Of a stretch of 64,000 nt of DNA, positions 36,129 through 46,665 are shown in pieces. This DNA is from Rhodobacteraceae bacterium Alg231-30 (lineage in GTDB: Bacteria; Pseudomonadota; Alphaproteobacteria; Rhodobacterales; Rhodobacteraceae). The stretch's first letter is position 1. Each line of letters begins with the position of its first letter. The stretch covers positions 662,663 through 726,662 of the forward strand of contig FREU01000002.1 of the NCBI GenBank assembly GCA_900143615.1, written 5' to 3'. The notes under the pieces were generated by a model. The model saw only the letters and a program-made list of their open reading frames with translations. It had not been told where the DNA came from and searched no databases. The position numbers were made by a program, and so were the translations under genes.

Positions 36129-37277
36129 TTAGGAAGCTTGAGCTGCGATCTCGGCGTCAAAGGCCCATGCCAGCCAAGGCAGCATCGCGGCGATGTCAGC
36201 GGTTTCCACCGTGCCACCGCACCAGATGCGCAGACCAGCTGGTGCGTCGCGATAAGCGCCGATGTCGAGCGCGATGTTTTCCGCCTCAAGACGTTTGGCA
36301 ACTGCCTTGGCAAAGGCGGCACCGTCTTGGATACGGTCATCTGTGAACTTCAGACACACGGATGTGTTGGAGCGTGTCGCGTCATCTTCGGCCAGATTGG
36401 CGATCCAGTCGTTAGCCTCGCAGAAATCAAACACGGCCTGTGCGTTGGCATCAGCGCGTGCGATCAACCCCTGAAGGCCACCCTCGGAGCGGGCCCAGTC
36501 CAGCGCGAAGAGGTAATCTTCGACCGCCAGCATCGAGGGCGTGTTGATGGTAGCGCCGGTAAAAATACCTTCGATCAGCTTGCCGCCTTTGGTCAGGCGG
36601 AAGATTTTTGGCAGCGGCCAAGCCGGTGTGTAGCTTTCCAGACGTTCCACAGCGCGGGGGCTCAAAACAATCACACCGTGGGCTGCTTCGCCGCCCAGAA
36701 CCTTCTGCCAAGAGAAAGTTGTCACGTCGAGCTTGTCCCAAGGCAGATCCATCGCGAAAGCCGCTGAGGTGGCATCACAGATGGTCAGGCCGGTGCGATC
36801 CTCGGCGATCCAGTCGCCGTTTGGCACGCGCACACCAGAGGTGGTGCCGTTCCATGTAAAGACCACGTCGTTATTGAAATCAACCGAGGCAAGGTCAACG
36901 ATCTGGCCATAGTCAGCGATCTTGGCTTCGGCATCGATCTTGAGCTGTTTCACAACATCGGTGACCCAGCCTGCGCCAAAGGATTCCCATGCCAGCATCT
37001 CGACTTTGCGTTCGCCCAGAAGCGACCACAGAGCCATCTCAACAGCACCTGTGTCAGATGCCGGAACGATGCCGATTTTATAGTCAGCGGGGATGCCCAG
37101 AACCTCGCGAGTGCCTTCGATGGCATCCTTCAGCTTGGCTTTGCCAACAGCTGCGCGGTGGCTGCGACCCAGAGGGGCGTCGGCCAGTTTGGACAATTCG
37201 AATGTGGGGGGTTTGGCACAGGGGCCAGAAGAAAAACGCGGGTTAGCCGGCCGCGTTGCCGGTTGCTGAGTAGCCAT
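36129..37277 (-). CDS. serC: Phosphoserine aminotransferase
   Basis: 382 residues from the ATG at 37277, with AAGGAT upstream; starting further up adds unrelated sequence. The N-terminus has [12 protein letters not shown], typical of the alphaproteobacterial form. The PLP lysine is in [13 protein letters not shown]. Other family landmarks are [13 protein letters not shown] and [14 protein letters not shown]. It transaminates 3-phosphohydroxypyruvate with glutamate to give phosphoserine. First gene of the serC-serA unit, preceded by a structured leader. Confidence 0.96.
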   Translation of the reverse strand: MATQQPATRPANPRFSSGPCAKPPTFELSKLADAPLGRSHRAAVGKAKLKDAIEGTREVLGIPADYKIGIVPASDTGAVEMALWSLLGERKVEMLAWESFGAGWVTDVVKQLKIDAEAKIADYGQIVDLASVDFNNDVVFTWNGTTSGVRVPNGDWIAEDRTGLTICDATSAAFAMDLPWDKLDVTTFSWQKVLGGEAAHGVIVLSPRAVERLESYTPAWPLPKIFRLTKGGKLIEGIFTGATINTPSMLAVEDYLFALDWARSEGGLQGLIARADANAQAVFDFCEANDWIANLAEDDATRSNTSVCLKFTDDRIQDGAAFAKAVAKRLEAENIALDIGAYRDAPAGLRIWCGGTVETADIAAMLPWLAWAFDAEIAAQAS

Positions 37278-37380
37278 TGATGCTATCCTTACAGATATCT
37301 GCCCTTCGTTGGGGAAGGGTGTCCCACCTGTCGGGATAGAGGGCGAATCGCGGGCTGGCAACAGGGAAAGTTGCGACATT
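37278..37380 (-). promoter_or_regulatory. Structured 5' leader of serC (possible cis-regulatory RNA)
   Basis: Just before serC the minus-strand RNA can form CCCTTC-6-GAAGGG (37302-37319), a smaller TCCC-7-GGGA stem (37322-37336), and a CAGATATCTG palindrome next to the Shine-Dalgarno (37292-37301). A serC-associated leader RNA has been described in alphaproteobacteria; whether this is a member needs a covariance-model match. Confidence 0.4.
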
Positions 37381-37447
37381 CCGACCTGTGATTGAGTTTT
37401 TGCGACGTGTCGCGACCACTATCGGAAACTTTTGCATCTGGCAGGTT

Positions 37448-38455
<1,008 letters not shown>

Positions 38456-38497
38456 CTATGACTGCGCAAAATTCCACGCCATCGATTGAGGCCCGCT

Positions 38498-39376
38498 ATG
38501 TTTGTTGCCACGCTTTTAACCGCCCCCACAAACCCGTCGCTAGAGGCTGCTTTGGTTGACTCGCTGCGCAATGCCTGGGGCGGCGGCGATGCCAACTGGC
38601 TGGCGGTGGATGAGGCGGCAGAATTCCCGCTAACGGAAATGCCCGACAACCGATGGGATGTTTGGGCGGATTTGCAGAATCTGGGCGTCGATTTGGTGGT
38701 GCAACCTCTTGAGGGGCGTCGCAAGAAAATGCTGCTGGCGGATATGGACAGCACCATGATCGAGCAGGAATGCATCGATGAGCTGGCGGATGAGGCCGGT
38801 GTGGGCGCGCGCGTCAAAGACATCACCGCACGCGCAATGAATGGCGAGCTGGATTTCGAAGGCGCGCTGACCGAACGGGTTGGGTTGTTGCAAGGACTCG
38901 ATGAGGCCGTCATTGCCAAAGTGCTGGCCGAGCGGATCACCTTGATGCCCGGCAGCAAGGCGCTATTGGCCACGATGAAAGCTGAGGGCGCGTTTGCCGC
39001 GCTGGTCTCAGGCGGGTTCACCGCCTTTACCGCCAAAGTGGCGGCTGAACTGGGCTTTGACGAAAACCGTGCCAACACTTTGCTTGTGGCAGACGGCAGG
39101 CTGACCGGCGACGTGGGGCGGCCCATTTTGGGCCGCGAAGCCAAAGTTCAGGCCTTAAATGAGATCACCGCGCGACTTGGTCTGACCCAATCAGATGTGA
39201 TGGCGGTGGGCGACGGTGCCAATGATCTTGGTATGCTCGGATTGGCCGGATCCGGCGTGGCGTTGCACGCGAAACCTTCGGTTGCGGCAGAATGTGACAT
39301 TCGTATCAACTACGGAGATCTCAGCGCGCTGCTTTACATCCAGGGCTATGCCAAGGCCGACTTTCAAGGCGCATAA
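38498..39376 (+). CDS. serB: Phosphoserine phosphatase
   Basis: 292 residues from the ATG at 38498, with TTGAGG upstream. An N-terminal regulatory region of ~80 residues precedes the HAD-fold catalytic domain: nucleophile motif LLADMDSTMIEQEC (first Asp), motif II VSGGFTAF, motif III Lys in GREAKVQAL, and motif IV GDGANDLGML. It removes phosphate from phosphoserine, the last step of serine synthesis. With serC and serA within 3 kb, the whole pathway is local. TSUP transporter follows after three bases. Confidence 0.95.
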   Translation: MFVATLLTAPTNPSLEAALVDSLRNAWGGGDANWLAVDEAAEFPLTEMPDNRWDVWADLQNLGVDLVVQPLEGRRKKMLLADMDSTMIEQECIDELADEAGVGARVKDITARAMNGELDFEGALTERVGLLQGLDEAVIAKVLAERITLMPGSKALLATMKAEGAFAALVSGGFTAFTAKVAAELGFDENRANTLLVADGRLTGDVGRPILGREAKVQALNEITARLGLTQSDVMAVGDGANDLGMLGLAGSGVALHAKPSVAAECDIRINYGDLSALLYIQGYAKADFQGA

Positions 39377-39379
39377 ACA

Positions 39380-40138
39380 ATGTTTGAACTGGGCATTGAA
39401 GCGTTGCCGATCCTGATTTCGGCGGCGTTTGTTGCGGGGTTTGTCGATGCTATTGCAGGTGGCGGCGGGTTGATCACAGTGCCTGCGCTGATGCTTGTGG
39501 GGGTGCCGCCTGTGCAGGCATTGGCCACCAATAAAATCCAAGGCCTGTTTGGAACCGGCACCGCTGCGCTGTCGTATGCGCGCGCTGGGCATGTTGATTT
39601 AAAGTCGCAGAAATGGCTGGCGTTATTGGCTTTTTTTGCTGCGGCGGGGGGCGCGATGCTGGTGTCAGTGCTGCCGACACAGTGGATCGAGTTGACCTTG
39701 CCAGTGCTTTTGATCGGGATCGCCGCCTTTTTTGCCTTTCGAAAGTCCGCGGCCTCGATTGAGCGTAATGCGCGGTTGACGCCATTGACCTTCAGCCTCA
39801 CCGCGGTGCCTCTGGTGGCGGCTTATGATGGGCTCTTGGGGCCGGGGGCGGGCAGCTTTTACATGATCGCCTTTGTGGCGCTGGCGGGGCACGGCATTTT
39901 GAAAGCCACGGCACATACCAAGCTTTTGAACTTCTCATCCAACCTTGGCGGTCTGGCCGGGTTTATCCTAGTTGCGCAACCGCTTTGGGCGGTGGGGTTG
40001 ATGATGGGGGTTGCCCAGATGTTGGGCGCGCGACTTGGGGCCAAAATGGCGATGGCCAAGGGGGCAAAGTTGATCCAACCTCTCTTGGTCGTGACCTCAA
40101 TGACATTGGCTGCGAAGTTGTTATGGGACATGATGTAA
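39380..40138 (+). CDS. TSUP (TauE/SafE) family membrane transporter
   Basis: 252 residues, mostly hydrophobic, with about eight membrane segments. It begins with the family motif region GFVDAIAGGGGLITVPAL and has the second-repeat counterpart (DGLLGPGAGSFYMIAFV). Family members move sulfite, sulfoacetate or other sulfonated and organic anions across the inner membrane. It starts three bases after serB, so it may be co-transcribed, but no functional link is known and the substrate cannot be assigned. Confidence 0.88.
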   Translation: MFELGIEALPILISAAFVAGFVDAIAGGGGLITVPALMLVGVPPVQALATNKIQGLFGTGTAALSYARAGHVDLKSQKWLALLAFFAAAGGAMLVSVLPTQWIELTLPVLLIGIAAFFAFRKSAASIERNARLTPLTFSLTAVPLVAAYDGLLGPGAGSFYMIAFVALAGHGILKATAHTKLLNFSSNLGGLAGFILVAQPLWAVGLMMGVAQMLGARLGAKMAMAKGAKLIQPLLVVTSMTLAAKLLWDMM

Positions 40139-40279
40139 CGCCACGGGTCGCTCCCTGTGCTATACTCAAACCCACCTGAGGCTTCTACAAAGAATTGATT
40201 TTCACCGCGCCAATGCCGCGCGAGGTGATTTCTGCGCTGTTTCTTTTGACCCGTAACCTTGAAATCAAGGAGATTTATC

Positions 40280-40594
40280 ATGCCCAAATTTATGTTCATT
40301 TACCACGGTGGTGGCCGCCCTGAAACGCCGGAAGAAGGCGAAAAAGTCATGGCCGCTTGGATGTCCTGGATGGCGGGCATCGGCGCGGATCTTGTGGATG
40401 GCGGCAACCCTGCTGGCATGTCCAAAACGGTCACTGCGAATGGTGTTGAAGACAACGGCGGCGCCAATCCGGTGTCAGGCTATACGCTGATCAATGCGCA
40501 GGACATGGACGCGGCCTGCAAAATCGCCGCAGGCTGCCCCATACTTGAGAATGGCATGGGCACCGTCGAGGTGGCTGAAGCGATGGAAATGTAG
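40280..40594 (+). CDS. YCII-like domain protein
   Basis: 104 residues from the ATG at 40280, which is preceded by AAGGAG. A small ferredoxin-like alpha/beta protein of the YCII/YciI-related (DGPF) type: MPKFMFIYHGGG, then EKVMAAWMSWMAGIGADLVDGG, GYTLINAQDMDAACKIAAGCP and a final VEVAEAMEM. Members are small cytoplasmic proteins of unknown or catalytic function. The neighbours do not suggest a role. Confidence 0.8.
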   Translation: MPKFMFIYHGGGRPETPEEGEKVMAAWMSWMAGIGADLVDGGNPAGMSKTVTANGVEDNGGANPVSGYTLINAQDMDAACKIAAGCPILENGMGTVEVAEAMEM

Positions 40595-40698
40595 CGCAAA
40601 ACACATAAACTTGCGCCTGAGGCACGGCTTGGATGCCTGCGGCGCAACTTTCTGCGACGCAGCTTGTCTGCGTTTCAAAAAGGCGGGAGCACGTTGTT

Positions 40699-41694
40699 TT
40701 AGAGTAAACTTGCTGACGGTCGCATTGTGCCTGTTCGCACGTCGCGCCAGTTGGTTATTGGGGCGTTTACCAAGGCTTTTGCCTCAGGATGACCCTCCTC
40801 CAGCACACCCAGACGGATCAATATAGCCGCCATCGTCGCTTCGGCGGCGCGGGTTGTGCCATCAGCGATTTTCAAAGCCACACCCAGTCCCCGCTTCGGC
40901 ACCATCGCGACGAAATACCCTTCCGCGCCGGTTTTCACAGCAACGCCATTGCCCGCCGCGCGCATCAAAGCAGTGCACGCACGCCCCTCACCTGCGACAT
41001 ATTCCGGATGTTGTGCCATTGCTGCGCGCAGACGGGCTGCGGCAGTGGCGCGACTGCCTTGCCCGTCGCGGGCCGCCGCAAAAAACGCCATTGCGCGGGC
41101 CATACCGTGCAAGGTGCAAGCAAAATTGGGGGCTGAGCAGCCATCAATGGCATAACCGGGAGAGGTTTCGCCGGTCACATCCTCGAAAGCTTCCCGCACA
41201 ACCACCTGCACTGGATGGTTTGGATCAATGTATTCCGGACCTGCGCCCAGATGTTTAGTGAGCGTCAAAAACCCTGTGTGTTTCCCCGAGCAATTGTTAT
41301 GCACCTGACACACGGGATCGTCGCATTTGATCAGCGCATTACGTGCTGCAATATCGCGGGGTTCTTGCGGCCCGCAGCGGAGGTCATTCTCGCGTAGCCC
41401 AAGAGCCGCCAGCCAGTCGCGCACCATGTCGTTGTGGATCGCGGCCCCATTATGGGAGGCGCAGGCCAGTGCCAATTGCTGTGTCGTCAACCCCGCCGCA
41501 TCCGCCGCGCCACTTTCAATCAGCGGCAGCGCCTGAATCATTTTGGACGAGCTGCGCGGCAGCACAATTGCCTCTGGATCACCCCAAGCCTCGACAATTT
41601 CTCCTGCTGAATCACAAATTACGGCATGGCCAGAATGCACGCTTTCCTTGAATTGTCCGCGCCAGATTTCCGTTAGAGGGGCTGGTTGTGTCAT
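40699..41694 (-). CDS. Asparaginase, R. etli ReAV-type
   Basis: 331 residues from the ATG at 41694, with GAGG upstream. It belongs to the asparaginase II family first seen in Rhizobium, unrelated to the E. coli enzyme. The family's Ser-x-x-Lys is Ser48/Lys51 (RSSSKM), and the metal site residues are Cys135 and Lys138 (NNCSGKH) and Cys186 (DGCSAPN). These match the positions known for ReAV closely. It should hydrolyse L-asparagine to aspartate and ammonia in the cytoplasm. No neighbour links it to a pathway. Confidence 0.88.
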   Translation of the reverse strand: MTQPAPLTEIWRGQFKESVHSGHAVICDSAGEIVEAWGDPEAIVLPRSSSKMIQALPLIESGAADAAGLTTQQLALACASHNGAAIHNDMVRDWLAALGLRENDLRCGPQEPRDIAARNALIKCDDPVCQVHNNCSGKHTGFLTLTKHLGAGPEYIDPNHPVQVVVREAFEDVTGETSPGYAIDGCSAPNFACTLHGMARAMAFFAAARDGQGSRATAAARLRAAMAQHPEYVAGEGRACTALMRAAGNGVAVKTGAEGYFVAMVPKRGLGVALKIADGTTRAAEATMAAILIRLGVLEEGHPEAKALVNAPITNWRDVRTGTMRPSASLL

Positions 41695-41862
41695 GGTGCC
41701 TCGCAAATTGGTGGGCAAATATGTGCCAACGGGTCTTTCGCCCATCAAAGTTATTAGGCTAAAGTGACGTTATCGAGTTAATAATGTCCAGCCCGACAAT
41801 AAGGCGCAAAGCCATGGTCGCGGGACACTTTGAGGCACACCACAGCTTGGAGGCTGTTGATT

Positions 41863-42399
41863 ATGGGATCACGTTTGCTGAAAGCACTTGCCGCTGCAAG
41901 TTTGCCGCTTTGGGCCATGGGCGCACATGCGCAGGAAAGCAGCAACAATCAAGTTGCAGCCATGACCGACTGGAGCGTGTTTGAGCACAAGGATGCTGAA
42001 AAACACGAATGCTGGGCCGTCAGCACCGCCAAGGAAACCGTGAACACGCGGGATGGCAAAGTTGTCGCCGTGGTGCGCAGCGATATCCTGTTGATGGTGT
42101 CTTACCTGCCGCATCTGAAAGTCGCGGGCCAAGTTGGTTTTACTGGCGGCTATCCTTTTGCCAGTGGATCACAAGTGTCTGTGGACATTGATGGCAACAG
42201 CTTTGCGCTGATTACCGAAGGCGAGTGGGCATGGCCTGCCTCGTCAGGCGATGACACCAAGATCATTGCAGCTATGAAGCGCGGCTCTAACGCCAAGCTG
42301 ACGGCGCGCAGCTCGCGCGGCACACAAACCCAAGATACATTCTCGCTGCGCGGTGTCACCGCCGCCATTGAAGACGCCGAGAAACGTTGCGCGCAATAA
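41863..42399 (+). CDS. Invasion-associated locus B (IalB)-family protein, exported
   Basis: 178 residues from the ATG at 41863, which has GGAGG upstream and gives a Sec signal (MGSRLLKALA to AHA|QE). The body has the IalB pattern: TDWSVFEHKDAEKHECWAVS, a central VRSDILLMVSYLP, and FSLRGVTAAIEDAEKRC, with two cysteines likely to be bonded. Members are periplasmic beta-rich proteins named from Bartonella; in free-living alphaproteobacteria the role is unclear. Confidence 0.85.
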   Translation: MGSRLLKALAAASLPLWAMGAHAQESSNNQVAAMTDWSVFEHKDAEKHECWAVSTAKETVNTRDGKVVAVVRSDILLMVSYLPHLKVAGQVGFTGGYPFASGSQVSVDIDGNSFALITEGEWAWPASSGDDTKIIAAMKRGSNAKLTARSSRGTQTQDTFSLRGVTAAIEDAEKRCAQ

Positions 42400-42408
42400 A
42401 ATAACAAA

Positions 42409-42431
42409 GGCTCTCTGACAAACGGAGAGCC
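42409..42431. repeat. Hairpin after the IalB gene
   Basis: GGCTCTC and GAGAGCC pair around a nine-base loop just after the IalB stop. There is no T-run, so termination is uncertain. Confidence 0.45.
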
Positions 42432-42522
42432 GAGTCCCTGCCAGGACTTTAAAGCACTGCCACATCGCCACGGGGGGAAACGGTCGGATCAACCGACCGC
42501 CCAACAGAGGTGTGAGACAGGT

Positions 42523-43518
42523 ATGCCAGTTCCGAATTTAACCGAGATCAAATATCGCGGCGGCCAGAATGACGACTTTCTCGAAGTTGCCATAGACGCG
42601 GGGGCCGATGCGAGCGGCATCCAGATTGTGGTGTATCACCCCAATGGCAGCCTGCTCTCAACAACCCAGCTTAACGAACTTCAAGACACGACGTTTGGGC
42701 GCGATTTGTATGCCCTAAGCGCTGGCCTCATTCGACAGGGCGCTGTGGCCTTGGCGCAGAACGGTGCGCTCCTCGATTTTGTGTCCTTTGATCGCACAGT
42801 CACGGCTAAGACCGGTCCGGCAGCGGGTGCAACGTCCCGCCAAATCAGCGTGAGCAGCGGCGATGAAATCCACTCGGACACGGATGATGCTTTGGGCTCA
42901 GGTGACACCAATGAGCGCGCGATTCCCTGCTTTCTGGCCGGGACAAAGATCGCAACCCGACGCGGCGAAATTGCGGTAGAAGATTTGCGCCCCGGCGATC
43001 ATGTGATGGTGCGCGATGGGGGATTTGCGCCCATTCGCTGGATTGGGTCCTATTGTGCCAATGCGCGTGGCGACGCATTTGAAATGGCGGCCCCGATCAA
43101 GATCCCGCGCGGCGCAATGGGGCGCGGCGTGCCCACTCGCGATTTGTATGTATCGCCCAACCATCGTGTCTGGATGAAAGATGCGCGTTTTGAGATGTTG
43201 TTTGATGAGCGAGAAGTTTTGATCCCTGCCAAGCAATTGGTTGGCTGGAAGGGGATCACGCAAGTGTCCTATGTTCCCACGCCGGAATACTTTCACATCC
43301 TGTTTGATGCGCATCAGATCATTCTATCCGATGGCATGTTGACCGAGAGCTTTCATCCAAGCGAGTTGTCACTGGATCACTTTGAGCACGAGACCCGTGA
43401 TGAGCTGTTGCGAATGTTCCCGGAATTGATCGAAGTGGCCGCCAAAGGATCGGCTGCGCGGCGGTGTTTAAAGCGCCATGAGGCGCGATTGGCGGTACAG
43501 AGCAAGTGGGTCGCCTAA
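42523..43518 (+). CDS. Hint-domain protein with lamin-tail-like N-terminus
   Basis: 331 residues. The first ~130 residues look like a lamin-tail (LTD) beta domain (EIKYRGGQNDDFLEVAI, ALVALAQNGALLDFVSFD-like strand pattern). From residue ~136 it is a Hint_2 (Hedgehog/intein-like) domain: nucleophile Cys in IPCFLAGTKI, VEDLRPGDHVMVRDGG, APIRWIG, block-B VSPNHRV, and YFHILFDAHQIIL. Hint domains catalyse an N-to-S acyl shift and peptide cleavage, so the protein may self-process. No signal peptide is seen. One of four Hint proteins within 10 kb. Confidence 0.85.
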   Translation: MPVPNLTEIKYRGGQNDDFLEVAIDAGADASGIQIVVYHPNGSLLSTTQLNELQDTTFGRDLYALSAGLIRQGAVALAQNGALLDFVSFDRTVTAKTGPAAGATSRQISVSSGDEIHSDTDDALGSGDTNERAIPCFLAGTKIATRRGEIAVEDLRPGDHVMVRDGGFAPIRWIGSYCANARGDAFEMAAPIKIPRGAMGRGVPTRDLYVSPNHRVWMKDARFEMLFDEREVLIPAKQLVGWKGITQVSYVPTPEYFHILFDAHQIILSDGMLTESFHPSELSLDHFEHETRDELLRMFPELIEVAAKGSAARRCLKRHEARLAVQSKWVA

Positions 43519-43598
43519 GCGCAGCCCTTGTTTTATTTGCTTTGTGGTCCAAATGGTGTATTGCACCCGCCTGATCTTTCAAGACTGGACCCAGAGCC

Positions 43599-44798
43599 AT
43601 GACCGCCAGCGCCCCCATTACGCAGGACGTACACACAATTCCGCGCAAGCTGCCTGAGGGCGGTAAAATCAATCTGGTTGGATTGACGCGCGCGCGCCTG
43701 CGCGAGGTGTTGATTGAAAACGGCACGGCGGAAAAACAGGCCAAGATGCGCACCAATCAGATCTGGCAGTGGATCTATCAATGGGGCGTGCGCGATTTTG
43801 CGGCGATGACCAACCTGTCCAAAGCCTATCGCGCGGAGCTTGACGAAAAATTCGAGGTCGCCATTCCCGAAGTTGTGACCCGCCAGATCAGCGAAGATGG
43901 CACGCGTAAATATCTGGTGCGGATTGCGGGCGGCCATGAGGTTGAGGTGGTCTATATCCCCGAAGAGGGTCGCGGCACGCTTTGCATCAGCTCGCAGGTG
44001 GGCTGTACGCTGACCTGCACCTTCTGCCACACGGGCACGCAAAAGCTGGTGCGCAATCTGACCGCGGCGGAAATCATCGGTCAGGTGATGATGGCGCGCG
44101 ACGATCTGGACGAGTGGCCCGAGCCGGGCACGCGCACAGATCAGGACCAGCCGCGCCTATTGTCCAACATTGTGCTGATGGGCATGGGCGAGCCGCTGTA
44201 TAACTTTGAAAATGTGCGCGATGCGATGAAGATCGCGATGGATCCTGAAGGCATTCAGTTGAGCCGTCGCCGCATTACGCTGTCCACATCCGGTGTGGTG
44301 TCCGAAATGGCACGTACCGCCGAGGAAATTGGCTGTCAGTTGGCGATTTCCTATCACGCCACCACAGATGAAGTGCGTGATGTTCTGGTTCCGATCAACA
44401 AACGCTGGAAGCTCGGCAGCTTGCTTGAGGCTTTGGCGAGCTACCCCAAAGTGTCCAATTCCGAACGGATCACCTTTGAGTATGTGATGCTGAAAGGCGT
44501 GAATGACAGCGATGCGGATGCGCATCGACTGGTCGGGCAAATCCGCGACTATGGCATTCCGGCCAAGATCAACCTGATCCCGTTTAACGAATGGCCCGGC
44601 AGCCCCTATGAGCGCTCGTCCAATAACCGCATTCGCGCCTTTGCCGATATCGTGCACAATGCCGGATATTCCAGCCCGATCCGCAAACCGCGCGGTGAAG
44701 ACATCATGGCGGCTTGTGGTCAGTTGAAGTCAGCCACCGAACGCGCGCGCAAGTCGCGCCGCCAGATCGAAGCTGAAGCGGGCATGGGAAATAGCTAA
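43599..44798 (+). CDS. rlmN: Dual-specificity 23S rRNA (A2503-C2)/tRNA (A37-C2) methyltransferase
   Basis: 399 residues. A radical-SAM enzyme with the CX3CX2C iron-sulfur motif in [16 protein letters not shown] and the family signature [26 protein letters not shown] and [11 protein letters not shown] follow. The N-terminal accessory domain has the [13 protein letters not shown] segment. It methylates C2 of A2503 in 23S rRNA and of A37 in some tRNAs in the cytoplasm. Length and all landmarks agree with RlmN. Confidence 0.97.
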   Translation: MTASAPITQDVHTIPRKLPEGGKINLVGLTRARLREVLIENGTAEKQAKMRTNQIWQWIYQWGVRDFAAMTNLSKAYRAELDEKFEVAIPEVVTRQISEDGTRKYLVRIAGGHEVEVVYIPEEGRGTLCISSQVGCTLTCTFCHTGTQKLVRNLTAAEIIGQVMMARDDLDEWPEPGTRTDQDQPRLLSNIVLMGMGEPLYNFENVRDAMKIAMDPEGIQLSRRRITLSTSGVVSEMARTAEEIGCQLAISYHATTDEVRDVLVPINKRWKLGSLLEALASYPKVSNSERITFEYVMLKGVNDSDADAHRLVGQIRDYGIPAKINLIPFNEWPGSPYERSSNNRIRAFADIVHNAGYSSPIRKPRGEDIMAACGQLKSATERARKSRRQIEAEAGMGNS

Positions 44799-44872
44799 GC
44801 CGCAAAGAAGCGGGTGGTATTTATCGAAATCCGGTCTAGGCTGCAGGTGTTTCTTCTGAGAAAGGCCTGTGA

Positions 44873-45256
44873 ATGCCCAAATTTGTTGTTTCCGCCGCCG
44901 CGCATCTGATTGCCAACGCCATTGGTTTACTGCTCGCGACACTGTTGCTGGACGGGTTTTCCCTCTCGCCGCTGGGATTGGTCATCGTGACCGTAATCTT
45001 CACGGTGATTTTGATGATCATCACGCCGATCATTCGCAAAATATCTGAAAAGAACATGCCTTCGCTGTTGGGCGGATTGTCATTGGTCACGATCTTCTTT
45101 GGTCTGTTGATCACCCAGCCGTTTGTTGCGGGCTTTTCGATTGGGGGCACGGCCAACCTGTTGGCGGCCACTTTGCTGGTCTGGCTGGGGGCATTGATCG
45201 CAGGGATCGTCCTGCCGAAATATGTATTTACCTCACTCACTGGCCCCAAAAAGTAA
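44873..45256 (+). CDS. Small membrane protein, phage-holin-IV-like family
   Basis: 127 residues with four membrane segments (about 7-28, 31-52, 60-85, 90-115). MPKFVVSAAAHLIANAIGLL and a central GLVIVTVIFTVILMIITPIIRK resemble the holin superfamily IV/YvlD-like membrane proteins found widely in bacterial chromosomes. No phage genes are nearby, so a lysis role is unlikely. Function unknown. Confidence 0.75.
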   Translation: MPKFVVSAAAHLIANAIGLLLATLLLDGFSLSPLGLVIVTVIFTVILMIITPIIRKISEKNMPSLLGGLSLVTIFFGLLITQPFVAGFSIGGTANLLAATLLVWLGALIAGIVLPKYVFTSLTGPKK

Positions 45257-45360
45257 ACAATCAGCCAGTTTGCCTTAAACTTTCCACAATCGCGGACCAA
45301 TTGCGCCGCGATCAACAGTCAGTTTCCAAATTGTAAACAACACAATTGGAGGACTGAGAA

Positions 45361-45570
45361 ATGGCATTTGCAGATATTGGCGGGGCAGTCATCGACGCTC
45401 CGGTACTTGATTTTCTGGCACGCGAACGCACCAAGGCGCTAAGTGCGCGGGAATGGAAATTCCGTCTGGCCGGTTATGGCTACGGCATCAAAGACGTGGC
45501 AGGCCGACAGGTTGTCACCAAGCTGCCTCAGGGCACTGAATTGGGTATTTTGCCGACCACCTTTCACTAA
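45361..45570 (+). CDS. Small conserved hypothetical protein
   Basis: 69 residues with GGAGG 8 bases before the ATG and codon use like its neighbours, so it is a real gene. The sequence has no signal peptide or membrane segment: MAFADIGGAVIDAPVLD, a basic helix (ARERTKALSAREWKFRL), then GYGYGIKDVAGRQ and VVTKLPQGTELGI. I do not recognise a named domain. It stands alone between the holin-like and LOG-family genes. Confidence 0.7.
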   Translation: MAFADIGGAVIDAPVLDFLARERTKALSAREWKFRLAGYGYGIKDVAGRQVVTKLPQGTELGILPTTFH

Positions 45571-45607
45571 TGGGTGAAACGAGCCGGCTTTCAATTTAGG
45601 TTGAGGT

Positions 45608-45629
45608 CATGGCGTCTGGAGACGCCATG
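45608..45629. repeat. Nine-bp hairpin between convergent genes
   Basis: CATGGCGTC, TGGA loop, GACGCCATG: a perfect stem between the small hypothetical gene and the LOG-family gene. It lacks a T-run; it may be a weak or Rho-assisted terminator. Confidence 0.5.
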
Positions 45630-45649
45630 AAGAGCGCGGTAGGCCGGAG

Positions 45650-46483
45650 TTACCGGCCGGGAATTTCGGCGCGACGTCCACAGGCATCCCAGTTTTCGAT
45701 CACGTCAATCGCCTCTTCGGCGGTTTCGACAAACTTGAAAAGCTCCAGATCTTTTTCTGCGATGGTGCCAGCATCCGCCAGCGCCTCCCAATTGATGATC
45801 TTCTCCCAAAACTCGCGGCCAAACAGCACCACAGGGATACATTCCATGCGGCCGGTCTGGATGAGGGTCAGAGTCTCAAACAGCTCATCAAGCGTGCCAA
45901 ACCCGCCCGGAAACGCACAGAGTGCGCGGGCGCGCATCAGAAAGTGCATTTTGCGGATCGCAAAGTAGTGAAAGTTAAAGCACAACTCGGGCGTGACATA
46001 CTCGTTGGGGGCTTGTTCGTGTGGCAAAACGATATTGAGGCCAATGGATTTGCCACCTGCATCCAGCGCACCGCGATTGGCAGCCTCCATGACACCAGGA
46101 CCTCCGCCTGAGACAATCACATTTTTACGCCCGTTGCTGCGTTCGGTCATCAGACGGGAAAAGGTGCGGGCCTCGTCATAAAATCGCGACAGATCGGCCA
46201 GTGTTTTGGTGCGCGCGCTATCTTTGTTGGCAGGCGCCGGAATGCGCGCGCCGCCAAACATCACAACAGTGCTTTCAATTTTATGTTCGTCCAAAACCAG
46301 CTGTGGCTTGAGCAACTCGAGCTGCAGTCGCACAGGGCGCAACTCGTCGCGACATAGAAAATCTTCGTCGGCAAAGGCCAGTCGGTAGGCGGGCGAACGG
46401 GTCTGCGGGGTGTCGGGTACCTCGGTGGCCGCGCTGCGGTCGCTGTGAGCATCGGAAAGAGGGTGGAGACGATCATCAGTCAT
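45650..46483 (-). CDS. LOG-family nucleotide hydrolase (TIGR00730-like)
   Basis: 277 residues. The Rossmann-like lysine decarboxylase/LOG fold is shown by MFGGARI, SGGGPGVMEAANRGA, and the signature PGGFGTLDELFE. LOG proteins cleave AMP or cytokinin ribotides at the N-glycosidic bond; bacterial homologues often act on purine monophosphates. The N-terminal ~60 residues are a non-conserved polar lead. It ends next to the hairpin at 45608. Exact substrate unknown. Confidence 0.9.
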   Translation of the reverse strand: MTDDRLHPLSDAHSDRSAATEVPDTPQTRSPAYRLAFADEDFLCRDELRPVRLQLELLKPQLVLDEHKIESTVVMFGGARIPAPANKDSARTKTLADLSRFYDEARTFSRLMTERSNGRKNVIVSGGGPGVMEAANRGALDAGGKSIGLNIVLPHEQAPNEYVTPELCFNFHYFAIRKMHFLMRARALCAFPGGFGTLDELFETLTLIQTGRMECIPVVLFGREFWEKIINWEALADAGTIAEKDLELFKFVETAEEAIDVIENWDACGRRAEIPGR

Positions 46484-46665
46484 AATACTGGTCCTAAAAT
46501 ACTTACTTGCCTTAAGGCCTAGCGTCTTTGGTCAGGACACGCCAGTGATAGCATTGTGAAGGCTTAAAGGCGGGTTCATCTGCAAATCGGGCGTATTGGG
46601 TGGGTGACGCGGCGCGCGCTTGTCGCTATGAAAGCGCAAATCCCGTGAATTGGAGCCCTAAAGTA

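Noticed and set aside
34996..36132. 378-codon open frame opposite serA
   Set aside because: Mirror frame of serA with Phe/Gly/His-rich low-complexity translation; not a gene.
44873..45256. Prophage holin
   Set aside because: Holin-IV-like proteins are common chromosomal membrane proteins; no endolysin or phage structural gene is present.
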